NCBI RefSeq assembly: GCF_002994745.2
Contig: NC_037090.1
Coordinates: 8,677,501-8,741,500, forward strand
Direction of reading: 5' to 3'
DNA: 64,000 nucleotides
Source: Rosa chinensis
Lineage: Eukaryota > Streptophyta > Magnoliopsida > Rosales > Rosaceae
The notes beneath the pieces are model-generated. The model was not told the origin of the DNA. It did no database searches and worked only from the letters and a program-made list of their open reading frames with translations. Position numbers and translations under genes: made by a program. Positions 12,421 to 23,948 of the stretch are shown here, piece by piece. Every line of letters starts with the position of its first letter. The first letter of the stretch is position 1.

Positions 12421-13156
12421 ATATACCCATGAGAAGTTTTATATACACGTTCCTATTTACTAGATACACACCCATAATTTTTTTTTTTCTCATCATATTC
12501 CTTAAACTTCCTCTTCTGCCCTTCTTTCTTAATAAAAATTTTTATTTACACTAAAAAATTTTATTTACACATATCTATTTACTTACGTTTTTATCCAAAA
12601 CTTTATCTTTTAAAAGAGTTAAAAGCACCACATCAATTCATTAAATTTGAACCACATATAAACAGAGAATAATACAACATTAATTGAATTAATATGTTTG
12701 ATAGATTATTAAACAAATGCTGACAACAAGTACCTCCTCAATTCCTCACTCTATTAATTGTGTTTGTATGATAATTACATCACTCTATTAATTGTGTTTG
12801 TATGATAATTTGATTATAGTTGTGAAAGTCAATTATATATTTACTCCTTTGACCTTACTCCATAAACTTTTATGTTCTCACCTTTTTTGAAACTAGAAGA
12901 ATATGAATTGAGTGTATATTTTCTCCTTTGACCTTACTCCATAACTTTTATGTTCTCACCTTTTTTGAAACTAGAAGAATATGAATTGAGTGGTGGTCGT
13001 ACATGGAATGTCATATAATAGATATATGTAAATAATTTTTTCTTAATTAAAAAATAATAGAAGAGGAAGTTCAAAGAAGAATATGAAAAGGAAAAAAATT
13101 AGGGATGTGTATCTAATAAATAGAGATGTGTATATAAAACTTCTCTATATACACAT
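12421..13156. mobile_element. MITE with about 45-bp inverted repeats (Mutator-like)
   Basis: The left end at 12431 (gagaagttttatatacac and onward through tagatacaca) is mirrored at 13100-13145, giving terminal inverted repeats of about 45-55 bp with a few mismatches. The flanks are near-identical 10-mers, atatacccat (12421-12430) and atatacacat (13147-13156), consistent with the 9-11-bp target duplications of Mutator-like elements. Inside there are two tandem duplications: a unit containing ctctattaattgtgtttgta (about 12751 and 12783), and a unit of about 75 bp containing ttttttgaaactagaagaat (about 12882 and 12960). It is non-coding. Confidence 0.7.
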
Positions 13157-13898
13157 AAGTAAAAAACAATAACTTCTTATATAAATGATGGGTTCCTGTA
13201 ATACATGCCCTAGGGTTCACGTATCCTTGCACTACTATAGCCCTTGAGGGCAGGGCTCTATGACCTTGACATTTCATCTGATTTCGTTAGTTTAATTTTG
13301 TTTCACCAATCACCATATGTTATACTACGGTTGATTGGTTAGTGTTGAAATGTTCTTTTGACGTATGAGTAGTGTTCATCTACTACACTTCTAATTGGAT
13401 TAAAATAAAAAAGATATATTAAAATTTGAATAAACTCATTTTCGATCATCTCAATCTAAATCAAAACATGTACCATGTACTGACCAAGAGAATACTACTG
13501 GCCATAAATATGTCGGCAAACATTAAATGATCAAAATATGCCCGTATGTGTGTAGTCTTTGAATTATTTTTTGTAGTGAATAACAAAAATATTTAAAAAG
13601 CCTAAGCACGAGCAAAATAAAGATACACACCCGAAAGCAGAGTAAGGTCAGGTTAATCAAAAGATAGATGCATGCATATGCCTAAAAAATAGCAGGATAT
13701 AAATTCCCTGAAGATAATAGACATACATCTGAAACTAACATGAAAGTAAAAAACAGAGTACTTAAACGACAGTCGCTGAAGTAGTGCATGAACTCGCCCT
13801 ATCTGGACCCACTCAATCCCTTATTATTCTGAACTTAATAAAGCCGACTAAACTAGCTAGTTTCATATCCTGCTCTGCTCCATCATCCGACTCGATCT
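13157..13898. other. Intergenic DNA downstream of nsLTP copy 3
   Basis: No gene. AT-rich; the end nearest 13898 should contain the nsLTP copy 3 3' UTR. Confidence 0.45.
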
Positions 13899-14320
13899 TC
13901 ATTTCACGCTGCAAGGCATAACAAGATAATTAGAAAGACGAGCAGCTAGGGTTTACAGGCATGAATGTGAAATTAGGAATACGGGTACCTGGCGCAATTA
14001 GTGGAGACGCTGATCTTGTAAGGAATGTTGACCTTGCAGTTGGAAGGGAGCTTAGCAGCGTTGGTTGGGTTGATCCCTTGGAATTTAGCAGCAGCTGCTT
14101 TCAAGCACTTGCAAGCATTCTTGCGGTCAGCGGTGGTTCTCGCCGAGTTGACCATGTTTCTTAGGTTGGTGCAACACCCCGCACTGGGGATCCCACCTTT
14201 GGTGAGGTAGCCCAGGCACGGTGCCATCCCGCCCTGGATCTGGTTGCATGTCATGGCCGCTTCGGCGACCACCATGCACATCACGAGCACACAAGCCAGC
14301 TTAGCTAGGGTTCCGGCCAT
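13899..14320 (-). CDS. Type-1 non-specific lipid-transfer protein, copy 3, divergent (two exons)
   Basis: Secreted nsLTP1. Exon 1 is 13989-14320 (donor GTACCC, a weaker match than in the sisters) and exon 2 is 13899-13908 (acceptor CCTTGCAG), giving a C-terminal ASVK. The product is 113 residues: a signal peptide of about 22 and a 91-residue mature domain starting MTCNQIQ. The eight cysteines keep exact nsLTP1 spacing (3, 13, 27, 28, 48, 50, 73, 87) and the PYKIS segment is intact. Compared with copies 1 and 2 the sequence is clearly diverged: the first residues are MTCNQ instead of ITCGQ, the CC is followed by TNLRN, and the loop before Cys73 reads LPSNC. So this is an older duplicate or a different subfamily member. 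Nothing indicates that it is broken. Confidence 0.95.
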
Positions 14321-14409
14321 TTTGATCGATCTGTTTCTTAGTTAAAAATTTAAAATGCTCTGAGTATTGCTACAGTGATCTGTATGCTCGGAAAAGAAGG
14401 TGGTGGTGC

Positions 14410-14416
14410 TTATATA
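14410..14416 (-). promoter_or_regulatory. TATA box of nsLTP copy 3
   Basis: TATATAA on the minus strand, about 90 bp upstream of the ATG, equivalent to the TATA boxes of the other two nsLTP genes. Confidence 0.75.
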
Positions 14417-14654
14417 GGGGGAATGGTGGTGGCAAGTGGCAGCGTTGTGCTATTCGGTGCGTCAAAATCAGTGGTGGACGTGCAGACCTGGTTTGAATGC
14501 TCTGAGCGCATGCAGAAGAAGATCGAGACACGATGACCGGCGATAAAAACGACGAGCCAGAACCCATTGAAAGATGTGTTAGGGTTACCAATTGTCAAAA
14601 CCCTAATAATGTTCATACAGTATCGATGAACGAAACAGAAAAAGTAGAAAATTA

Positions 14655-14884
14655 GTTAGGAAAAACGATTGGGACAAAGTAAATTACGAGTTACTACCTG
14701 TAGTGATTTACTTGGGATATAAAATTGTCTGATTTAAAATTAAACATGAGAGTTAAACTGGTCCTCTAGCTTGCTACTCAATACGAGTTAGGAAAAACGA
14801 TTGGGACAAAGTAAATTACGAGTTACTACCTGTAGTAATTTACTTGTGATAGAAAATTGTCTGATTTAAAATTAAACATGAGAG
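14655..14884. repeat. Direct duplication of about 98 bp, 129 bp apart
   Basis: A unit running from gttaggaaaaacgattggga to attaaacatgagag occurs at about 14655-14753 and again at about 14785-14884, with only a few mismatches. The two copies are separated by about 30 bp. Non-coding. Confidence 0.85.
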
Positions 14885-16810
14885 GACTCTCTAGCTTGTG
14901 GCAGCTGAAGAAGGTTTGTGGTGTTTCTTGTTTCTGGGCTTTGTTATTTTATTTCCTTCTTTTTTTCATTTGCTTTCTGTTTTCGGCTGTTCTTTCTTTC
15001 CTTTTGATTTCTCTAATCTTGCTTGTTTTGACAATTGATTATGTGAATCATGCTTTGCAGACTTTGTCTGTATTATGCTGTGTCCCTTGTAATGTTGTTT
15101 GGCCATGTCACCATGTGCCTTGTTAATTGATGCTACCTTTCGACCAAAAAACAAAAAATACTTGTTACTCAATACTGGCTAGTGACCACACCTGCAGCAA
15201 TAGATACCAGAACTGAGTAGTTGAGCTCATTACTGCATTAACCGGCAGACTGGACATCTCTTTATGAGGTAATATACCTCTTTTATGAATCTCCAATCTT
15301 ATTTTGAAGTATTGAAATTTTAAAGTCAGTTAGATTAATTCATTATACAGAAATACTGTAAATTGTGACTGAACTATAGAATTCTGTAATTTTTATAGAA
15401 TTTTAGCTCTCACATTGCCTCCTTGTTGGATTTTAACCTCGAGAACTTTGTAATATCTGATTTTTACTGTCATCGATCAAATTACCAGCATTGAACGGTT
15501 TCTTGAATAGTCATCTCTCACAACTATCAACCTTTAACTCTCTCCCGTATTGTGTGGTATGGGTTAGTGCGCTACTGTCTCTGGTAGTGAGCCAACCACC
15601 ATTGACATTTTACCCATACTATGCCACCACCGAAATGCAATGCAATGAATGGGTTGTGGTCCATATGGACCACATATGATCGCTGCATAATTAATCCTAT
15701 TTTGGAAGAACTCGGCCTCTAGTAGCTTCGCCATTTCACATTGGCCCTCAAAGCACCTAATTGGGTTCTGGTTTTACATCTTTGGGGTTGTAGCGCTAGG
15801 CAAGCCTTAGCTACATCTATATATTGATATATCGTCGATATTGGTACTCTTAAGAATAAAAGAAGACTGCCAAAAAAGATAAATAAATAAATTTATAACT
15901 CTTGGATGCACTCATGCATGATTGAGCGTTAGCCCTACAACCCTTAGCTAGCTACATCTGTGTATATTGATGTGTCATCGATATTGGTCCTTGGAGAAGC
16001 ACAAAAGAAGATTGCCCAAAAAAAAAAAAAAAAAGAGAAGGACAAAATAAAGTTATAACTCTTGGATGCACTCATGCATGATTGAGCGTTTATTTTGGTT
16101 TCTCACTTGTTTGGCCACATTTCTCCAAAAATATATATACTATTATTAAGATAAAAATGTTTGTTAGTTAAAATTAAAAATTTTGACGGAAATAACCCTA
16201 AAAAATTAAATTTTTTTGAGAATTAATTAAATCACTAGGACAATTATGACATTCACAAAATCTATTTTTATTATACAAAAAAACCCACAACCAACTTTTC
16301 TCTCTGTAATGACCTTTTTCTTTTCTTTTCTTTTTTTCTGAAGAAAAAAAATACTTGCACATGCAGAACATGTATAGAGAATGACTAGTAGTCTAGTATT
16401 ATTTTTACAAGAGGAGTGTCGTCTCAAAACAAAGGAATAATACAGACAAAGAAAGGTAAACTTAAAAAAAATAATCAATAATAAGACATAAAAAGATAAT
16501 AAGAAAATCAGTATAGAAGGATTACCAAATAAATCTCTACCAAATAGCACTGATTAAAAATTAACAACACTATACCTATATTCTATGTCTTAGCTTGTTC
16601 ATAGTTATAGGCTTTCTTTAATAAGTTAGCGATTAGTTGAAATATAGGTGCTCTATCTCTATATATCACAGTGGTTCTCTTACCACAACTTCTTGATCTG
16701 TCTAGTTTGAAGGCAACAGAACAATATGTAATGACTATCTTAGTATGCGTTTAATCAAATTCACATTTACTTATGTATGTTGTGTTGTTCAAATTATGAA
16801 TGTAATTTTA
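14885..16810. repeat. Intergenic DNA containing a tandem duplication of about 160 bp
   Basis: No gene is supported. Around 15800-15930 and 15945-16090 the same segment is repeated (shared pieces include ttagctacatct, ttggatgcactcatgcatga and attgagcgtt), so this is an imperfect tandem duplication interrupted by an A-run at 16019-16035. The rest is AT-rich with no recognisable element. Confidence 0.6.
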
Positions 16811-17890
16811 AAAAATGAAAATACCTAGCGCTCTACTAAGGTTGGGAGAACGCCATTTTTGGCCTCTCTGTACCTTCCTCCATCATCGATGGAACACATT
16901 TCCAGCGTCGTTACCTTTACGCACGGCTTCTACCATGCGTCCTTACCAGTTGCGGCAAGCATGGTTCCCGGCGACGACTTTCTGGTCCCAGCCTCTATCT
17001 GATAAAGGGTTTGTGGGGAAAAGAAGGGGTTGTGCCGCCTTGCTGGGTTGGAACCGCAGTGGCTATGAACTGACTTCGACTGAGCCGAGCACTTTTGAAT
17101 ATGGGTTTATTGGATAGATCTGGTCCGGTGGTGGAGCGGTGTACAGTGGGTTGTTGTTTGACCATGATAGCTGGTGATTGGAAGATGACATATCGGCGGT
17201 CGGAGTCAGGGATTGGCTTTGGCTATTGCTGTCCTACAAATCTGACTGGCGGGGTTTGGGTTTGGTGTAGAAGCTTTTCGGTCCTCTGTGGGCACCCCCC
17301 CCCCCCCAAGACTGGTGGGGCAGGCGACGACATCTTGATTCGTGTGAACAGGGGCGGGACAGGGTTCCTCCAGCGAGGATTGGTGGCGTAGCTGCTGGGG
17401 TTGAGGACAAGGCAGGTCTGGGTGCCCAACTGTGAACCTAGGCTGCTTTTTGTTTGGGCTACTCAAGATGGCCTTTGATTGGGCTCTGTCTTCTATTTGG
17501 ATTTGCATCTCGGATCTAGGAGATTTTTTACGGACTCTTTTTTTTGCTATACTCTGGAATTGGAATTTTTGCTACTTAGGTAGAAGATTGCTCTCTACTC
17601 GACGTATTAATTTTTGTGGAGTGGGTAAGGTCAGCGCCAGTTATCTTGATAGAAGGTCACCCTCTATTAGACGCATTTTTTTGTGTGGAATTATGGTTGA
17701 CCATACTATTGCTACCATTTTACATAGCCCAGGGTCTGCCTAATGCTTCATAAAATGCTTTTTATACCTTATTGCATCTAGTATTTTTTCTGCTATTTTT
17801 CATTTTGATGTAATCTCTACATCTATAATTTGTAATTTTTCTTTTTATTATTAATAGAAAGGTTGAGTATTATTCTCAAAAAAATTAAAG
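16811..17890 (+). other. GC-richer block with a poly(A)-like tail, possible retroposon 3' end
   Basis: This block is noticeably richer in G+C than its flanks up to about 17440. It then grades into a T-rich trailer that ends in a run of A at 17878-17884, after ttattattaatagaaaggtt. That layout, ending in an A-tail, resembles the 3' part of a non-LTR retrotransposon or a retroposed transcript. Open frames show no domain I recognise, and I could not find a target duplication. A run of twelve C at 17287-17298 is also present. The identity stays open. Confidence 0.35.
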
Positions 17891-18670
17891 AGAAGCAACA
17901 CAATTTAAAAACAGAAACAAAAAAATGACCGGATGACTACTAGCCCCATTGCCATTATTTTAAAGCACCTCCTAGGTGATTGCCAATACCATAATAATCC
18001 AGCTAGGAAAAATTGGGCAATAAATTATACATTTAGCTTATCAAATAAGTTTGGGTTTCAAATATATGCCTCTTCTACGGATCACCGAGATGGCCGGCAA
18101 CGTCATAGGCCTTAACTAGGCATTAAGGCCCACCCAAGCCTCAACCCAGCTTCAATGACTCAAAGACACTCACTCTCACTCTCACTCTCACTCTTCACTA
18201 TTTACCATTTCGAGGAGAAGATTCAAGATTGGCGTAGGCGCGTAGCAACCAACACTACTACAGTAGTTCCTGTTTTTCCTGAGCAACCACACACTATCCC
18301 GGAACCCTAAACCCAGAACCGACTCGACCATTCAGGTATTTTCCCAATGCTAAAGTTTCCTTGTCTGCCAATTCCTCAAGTTTGCATGTCCTCTGTTTTT
18401 CTTTAGTGCGGTTTTGTATACATTCTGGACACCAAGAAAGTAAGAAACCCAGAAAAAGAACAAGTACAGTGCCAAAGGTTTATAAGTTATGCTGTCTAGT
18501 GCCAAAGGTTTATAATTTATACCGCTAAATGGAAAACCACTAGATCTTTAATAGGGAAAAATCTTTGTGCAAATATTGAGGATTTCGCTGAATGTTGTGT
18601 TTAGATTAACTCTCTCTCCCTGGGAGACTAGCTTAGAAATTCGTATGGCTTTTACAGAAATTTTATCACA
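17891..18670 (+). other. Presumed 5' region of the F-box/FBD gene
   Basis: Contains a (CACTCT)n-like run at about 18170-18195 and a possible 5' UTR intron: a donor-like CAG|GTATTT near 18335 and a TTTTACAG acceptor-like site near 18650, just upstream of the ATG at 18671. This is inference from splice-site appearance only. Confidence 0.35.
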
Positions 18671-20239
18671 TGAAAAAGGGTTCGAACTCAAAGCGTCGAC
18701 GAAAACGATGCACCGAAGATAGACTCAGTGAATTGCCAGATGCAATTCTTTGCCACATTCTGTCTTTCCTTTCAACAGTTGACGCTGTAAAGACCAGTGT
18801 TTTATCACACAGAGGGAGAATGTGTGGGCTTCTGTGCCCACTATAGACTTATGTGATTATGATCCAAAAGAATTCGACTGCGATAGTTTTTCGATGTTTC
18901 TTGATAATGTACTTTTCGCTCATGACTCCTTGAAAGTTCATCGGTTCCGCATTTGCTGTACTAAGATGGTGGATCCCCTTCTGTTTGATTATTGGACTAG
19001 CACTGCCATTGGCTGTAATGTTGTTGAACTCGATCTTGGTATTATTCCCATGGGTTCTGTGTACTCGTCACTTCCGCCCCAGTATTTCGAGTTGCCAGGA
19101 AGCCTTTTCGTGATGAAAAGTTTGGAGAAGTTGAAGCTGAGCCTGCAATCGTTTATTACCATTACTCCTGAACCAAATTGGTTCCCAAGTCTCAAGTTTC
19201 TCCATGTTTCAGTCTCATTTTCTGGTTCTCATCTGATGGAGAGCCTCTTTTCTTGCTGCCCTGTACTTGAAGAGTTGATTTTTGATGCGGACCCTGAATA
19301 TGATGATGATTCAGTTTCTAACGTTAACATCTCTGCACCGAAGCTGAAAAGACTACAAATAAGCTTGTTCCTGGAAACATATGATCTAGAGGTAGTAGAA
19401 TATGAGCACAAACTTTTTATCAATGCCAATGCTCCAAATCTTGAAAAGTTCACTTTCCACGGCAATCTTTTGGCAATCTATTCCTCGAGCAATGCCAAAT
19501 CCCTGAACGAAGCCAAGATTGATTGCGCGCAGACCTGCATGCAGGTCAAGAGCTTGACTATCACCTTGATGCTGCTGATAATTTGCACAGGCTTTTCACA
19601 GGAATTTTGAATGTTACTTACCTGTCAGTTTCAGCTCCTATTTTTGGGGTAAGTATGCTCTAACTGGTTCCCTTAGTGGATTAAATCCTTTCTAGACACT
19701 CAAGTTTATTAACTGAAATGCTATATTACGCAGAGAAAATGTTTAATTGTGATAGTTTTTGATTGATCTTTACTTCATAATTTCTGAAAGGATCCCCACA
19801 TTGTACATCAGTATCATCTCCCTACATTTGTTAATTTGAAGCACTTGAAGCTACTTCTTCAAGCTTGCTGCTCTTGGCAACCATTGATTAGTTTTCTGAA
19901 TGCATCGCCAAATCTGGAATCTCTTGTCTTGAAAAGGGCAAGTGTACATGGCTTTACACCCTTACCAACTGTATTGATAAATGAGAATTTTGAAATATTT
20001 TAATTTATCCCATCTATGTTAATCTTTAGAGCTGCGATTGCCTATGTCGACACGATCCGGATGAATTACATCATGAATGGAATCCACCAGAGAATGTGCC
20101 TGTTTGTTTGGTGTCACACTTGAAGACTATTTGTATACGTGGGTACAGGGGGAGGCCAGATCATATGAAAGTGGCAGAATACTTGTTGAAGCACGGTGAG
20201 GTTTTGGATAAGGTGACAGTTCATCGGACTTCCAAATGA
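18671..20239 (+). pseudogene. F-box/LRR/FBD-domain gene with two apparent frameshifts
   Basis: F-box/FBD proteins are substrate receptors of SCF ubiquitin ligases. Three exons fit: 18671-19648, 19791-19937 and 20030-20239. Exon 1 starts MKKGSNSKRRRK and carries the F-box (RLSELPDAILCHILSFLST, with SVLSHR at its end). One T appears to be missing between 18813 and 18814: restoring the frame gives the family's HRWENVW, whereas the actual frame stops at a TAG soon after. The LRR-like region then stays open from 18822 until about 19550. There a second single-base loss is needed to reach the clear continuation DYHLDAADNLHRLF, up to the donor at 19649. Exon 2 encodes LRR residues and ends at a GC donor (AGG|GCAAGT). 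Exon 3 encodes the FBD domain (CDCLCRHD, then WNPPENVPVCLVSHLKTI and AEYLLKHGEVL). Exons 2 and 3 are intact and in phase, so the damage is recent or comes from sequencing error. Confidence 0.82.
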
Positions 20240-21009
20240 AGAAGTTGCCAAGGTGTTCGAAGACATGTCAAATTGAATTTCCATGCCTCTCTGTCACAGC
20301 ATAGCCTTCTTAATTATCTGAGTTACATTTCAGAGTTGTGAAATGGATCCTTTTTTTGTTTAGATAAGACCATGAATTGATTCAACTCTTGTGTAATAAC
20401 AACTCTTCTTATCTTCTATTATTAGCTCTCCAACCTCGGAAGAATCTTTTAGACTCCATGTATGGATCTTATCTCAAGAGACATTTATTTGCAATGGGTA
20501 TTCGTTTTCATTTGTTCCACATTTCTCCGGAGCATTGCAACTAAGCCATATGGAATAGCTTATTCTCGGAAACTCACTTTTGTGTTGGCTAGCTATCATT
20601 AGCTTTACAACCTTTACTAAACTGTCATCCATACGTGTGGTTATGTAAAAGAACAAACAATTACAGTGGTCGAAATACCCTGGGAGGGTATCTTGAGCAA
20701 ATCGAGGTAGAGGGCGTCTTCTAAAGATAGAGGGCATATTATAATGATGCACTCAATTTAGAATGAACAAGAACGGATGGCAGCCCAATTTGAAGAGCAG
20801 TTTGATCGTGCAAAAGGAGGAAAACGAATAGTTACTAGTAGCCACGACAGAACTCGGTGTCCGATAGGAGCGCGCCATAGCTTTTCGGAAAGGAAATCGC
20901 GCCAGGAACAAAACTCGTCGCTATGCCACGACGTGTGGGCTTTTTCGGCCTTTCAGGGTCGTTTAGGGCCTCAAAACTGCAATTTACTGTTTTTTTGAAA
21001 TTTCGGTTT
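20240..21009. other. 3' flank of the F-box gene and unassigned DNA
   Basis: Presumed 3' UTR up to about 20450, then unassigned DNA. The 20760-21000 stretch directly precedes a dispersed repeat (21010-21238) and may be part of the same mobile element. Confidence 0.35.
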
Positions 21010-21238
21010 CCTAGTTTATTTTAGGTTTGTTTTATTTTTACCCGTGGGTTTTAGGGTTTCATTGTTAGTCGTCCTAGGGTTTCTTTTCTCATATATAAGC
21101 AACCTTAAACGATTGGAACTATCTTTTATCATATTTTCAATTAAATTGAGATTTATCTCTTTTATCTCTGCTGGACTCCAAAACCTTTTGTTTTAGGTTT
21201 ATTGCTTGTAAACCTAGGTGATCTTTCCGACTGCGTCA
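21010..21238 (+). repeat. LTR-like dispersed repeat, copy 1
   Basis: About 230 bp here are strongly similar to 55812-56043, sharing tttagggtttcattgttagt, a TATA-like catatataagcaacc and a final tccgactgc. A TATA motif followed by a conserved transcript-start-like region suggests the end of an LTR or other promoter-bearing repeat. Its true ends and target duplications were not seen. Confidence 0.55.
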
Positions 21239-22190
21239 GAACCTCAGACTCGCTAATCTCACTAGAACTTGTAGATGTGAATCAACTCGTTCAAGTGAAA
21301 TACCAAAACTGCTGAAAGTGTAAAAGACTATTTCGAGCCATGTTTAGTCATTTCGACCAACCTTCCACCCACGGTTCTACCACATCTCCGTTGCTGTTTG
21401 ATAAATGTGGAGGAAGAATAATCAAAGTTTTTACGTCACAGTTGTCCTTACTCCTCGCAGTATGGTAGGCTTTTAAGCGCATCATCAAAACTAGCTCTAT
21501 CAATTAACTGTCATTTACCAAAAAGCTACACCAGAAGAACTTTTAAGGGACAATTATTCACCACCTAGAAACAGTTATAATCTGTCATAATCCAACCAAC
21601 AATTCAATGAAAATGAATATAACACTATCAAACAGTAGCGGCTCAAACCTTCAGAATGTCCATGGTTGAACTTGACCTATCTGTGTTTGTTCATCGACCT
21701 TATTTTTGGTGTGTGTATTCAATTTAAGTTTGATTGCACTGGCTGATCCACCTCCAATGGAAACTTTCTTGTTTTCTTATTGTAGTAAAATAGTAAAATA
21801 ATGAGTACATCTGCTACATGAGTAATCTGAATTTTATAACTCGGGAAGCCTCTCTAATATGGCCTCTTATGCGTTCATCCAAATTGAACTGCAGGAACTT
21901 GAATTCATTTCTACTCTGTAAACTTTGAAATCAAGGAATACTAGTAATCATGGCTATTCCACTACATCGCATGTCTCATTTATAGATTTTCGATGTCATT
22001 TTTTTTCATCGGAAAAACAATGAAAAACATCCACATGTTCTGCATGCAACTTTGGACGCCTTAGAACATGAATTTTGGAACAGAATAATGTAGAAACTTT
22101 TCTTCCTAAGACCACATAACAATAAGAAGATTGAGTGACTTTTTTGTCTGTCTAGTTCTCTTTGAGACTCACTCGGCACATTTCATCATT
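21239..22190. other. Intergenic DNA
   Basis: No gene supported; AT-rich, with no transposon ends recognised. Confidence 0.45.
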
Positions 22191-22443
22191 CTTACGCCCA
22201 ATTTGGCACATCTCAAAAAGTTGTTTAACTATAAGTTAAGCACCAAGCACCAAGCACCAAGCACCAAGCACCAAGCACCAAAAGGTGTTTAATGAAATTT
22301 GGAAAAAAATTAAAAACAGCTTATTCAAAAGTTGCACCATTAAGTTACTGTTTATAAAAATTGGAAAACAACAACTTTTATAGGCTAAAAGTTATATAGC
22401 TGCTTATAAATTAATCCTAATTTTCCCAAACTGAGCCTTACGC
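22191..22443. mobile_element. Candidate hAT-like MITE with a heptamer expansion inside
   Basis: A segment of about 240 bp is bounded by gcccaatttgg on the left and ccaaactgagc on the right (imperfect inverted repeat). It is flanked by the 7-bp direct repeat cttacgc at 22191-22197 and 22437-22443. Inside, six head-to-tail copies of AAGCACC lie at 22238-22279. The short TIR makes the family call tentative. Confidence 0.5.
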
Positions 22444-23064
22444 TAATTTGATGAGAGGATGATTGTGAGGGAAAACACATCGATCAGCTAGCCTGACATA
22501 TCGATCACTTTTCTATCAACACTTCTAATTGGTCGGCAGTCGGTCAACGAATTAAATTCAAACCTCTCTTTCAATTGACTTAATCTAGTCTATTGTTCTT
22601 ACTCTCTCGTCATCCTTCATACTTAGTTTTCTAAAACTACTCCACCACCTCCAAACTAAAAAGATGATTAGTTTACATTATCATCCGAAATTTGTTTTTT
22701 TTTTTTTTTTTGAGGAGATCATCCGAAATTTGTTGTATTAGCTAGGGGTTTGACATTTGACAATATGATTAATTATGTGGTTAGGGATTTGTGCAAACCT
22801 ACTAGTCGGTTATTAAATATATGATAATCAAATGACAAGTCAAATTCAAAGTGAGCAAATTGAAATTTGAGAATAACAGTATTTGGAGAATGTTACCACC
22901 TCGACATGATGTCATGATTTCATCCGATTTGTTAATCGGGGTTTCAAGTTCTTAAGGTTTAGAACTAACTTGAACGATGGTGAGCTTAGAGTTTAGTTAT
23001 CGTATTCAAAACTTGATAGTGAATTTCAAAATCATAAGCAAGGGAAGAGAATATATATGGTGCA
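22444..23064. other. Intergenic DNA
   Basis: No gene. A duplicated tcatccgaaatttgtt occurs at 22681-22696 and about 22718-22733, on either side of a T-run. Confidence 0.4.
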
Positions 23065-23450
23065 TTAAAAGTATCTTTAGCAACACTAGCCATTTTTAGT
23101 CAAATTTTAGCAAAATAGCTAAAAAGTTATTTTGATTAGCCACTTTAGAAATACATATGTATCAGTGCTTTCTATTTTAGATAGTTTTGAATTTATATTA
23201 TTTTTTTAAATAAAGATTAAATAGTTTAAATGTATTTATAAATTACATAAAATAACTCAAAATAATGTTTTAAATTATAGAGAGTCTCATCTCGCTCTCT
23301 ATATTTAGGAGCGAGATAGCTAAAGCCTAAATGTTATAATGGAGAGTCACTTAGGTATCTGATGCATTTGTTAAAATAGATAGAAAGCTAAATATGCTCT
23401 TTAAAATAATTAAGGGGCTAAAATAGAGAGTTTACCAAAAATGCTCTTAA
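23065..23450. mobile_element. MITE with imperfect inverted repeats
   Basis: The left end reads ttaaaagtatctttagcaac and then actagcc. The inverse of the right end reads ttaagagcatttttggtaaa and then a gctaaaat-type match, a degraded terminal inverted repeat of about 35 bp. The core is AT-rich and non-coding. The gagcat-type ends resemble Tourist-like plant MITEs, but a target duplication is not clear. Confidence 0.5.
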
Positions 23451-23854
23451 GAGAGCATATGTCATCTCCCCCATATTATTAATTATAGAGTTGATAATCA
23501 AATGTTTATTAGCTTGAATGAGAATCAGAGTTGAGCTCAATATATATATTACATTAATTTTGTCCTTTGGATACTTAACCGATTAGAGGGTTTGTAATTT
23601 TTCAGTGTTTCTTATTGGAAACTTTACCAATAAATATGTACTCTTTCAAATTTTATACTTTTTTATGATAAATTTTTACAAACAAATTATTTCGTTCGGT
23701 AATTCAAAATTTCGGATAATATATTTATTGGTGAGTTAAATGATATTCAATTAAGATCATTTAGTATGGCAGTTGGGCCAACTCAAACGTGACAACCGCA
23801 AAGGCCCTCAAACTACTAATTTCATTTCCATGCTCCAAGTCCCTTCGTTACTAA
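23451..23854. other. Upstream region of the expansin gene
   Basis: AT-rich presumed promoter DNA of the expansin gene at 23949. No other element recognised. Confidence 0.45.
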
Positions 23855-23864
23855 TATATATATA
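23855..23864 (+). promoter_or_regulatory. TATA box of the expansin gene
   Basis: TATATATATA lies about 90 bp upstream of the expansin ATG. It is followed at 23876-23902 by a (CA)n microsatellite that would sit in the 5' UTR. Confidence 0.65.
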
Positions 23865-23872
23865 GCATCTCT

Positions 23873-23909
<37 letters not shown>

Positions 23910-23948
23910 AGTCATCACTCACACATAACTGAATATAAGACCAACACA

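Noticed and set aside
22238..22279. Heptamer array AAGCACC as a CRISPR-like or telomere-like array
   Set aside because: There are no spacers, and the unit is not the plant telomere repeat; it is simple slippage within a small transposon.
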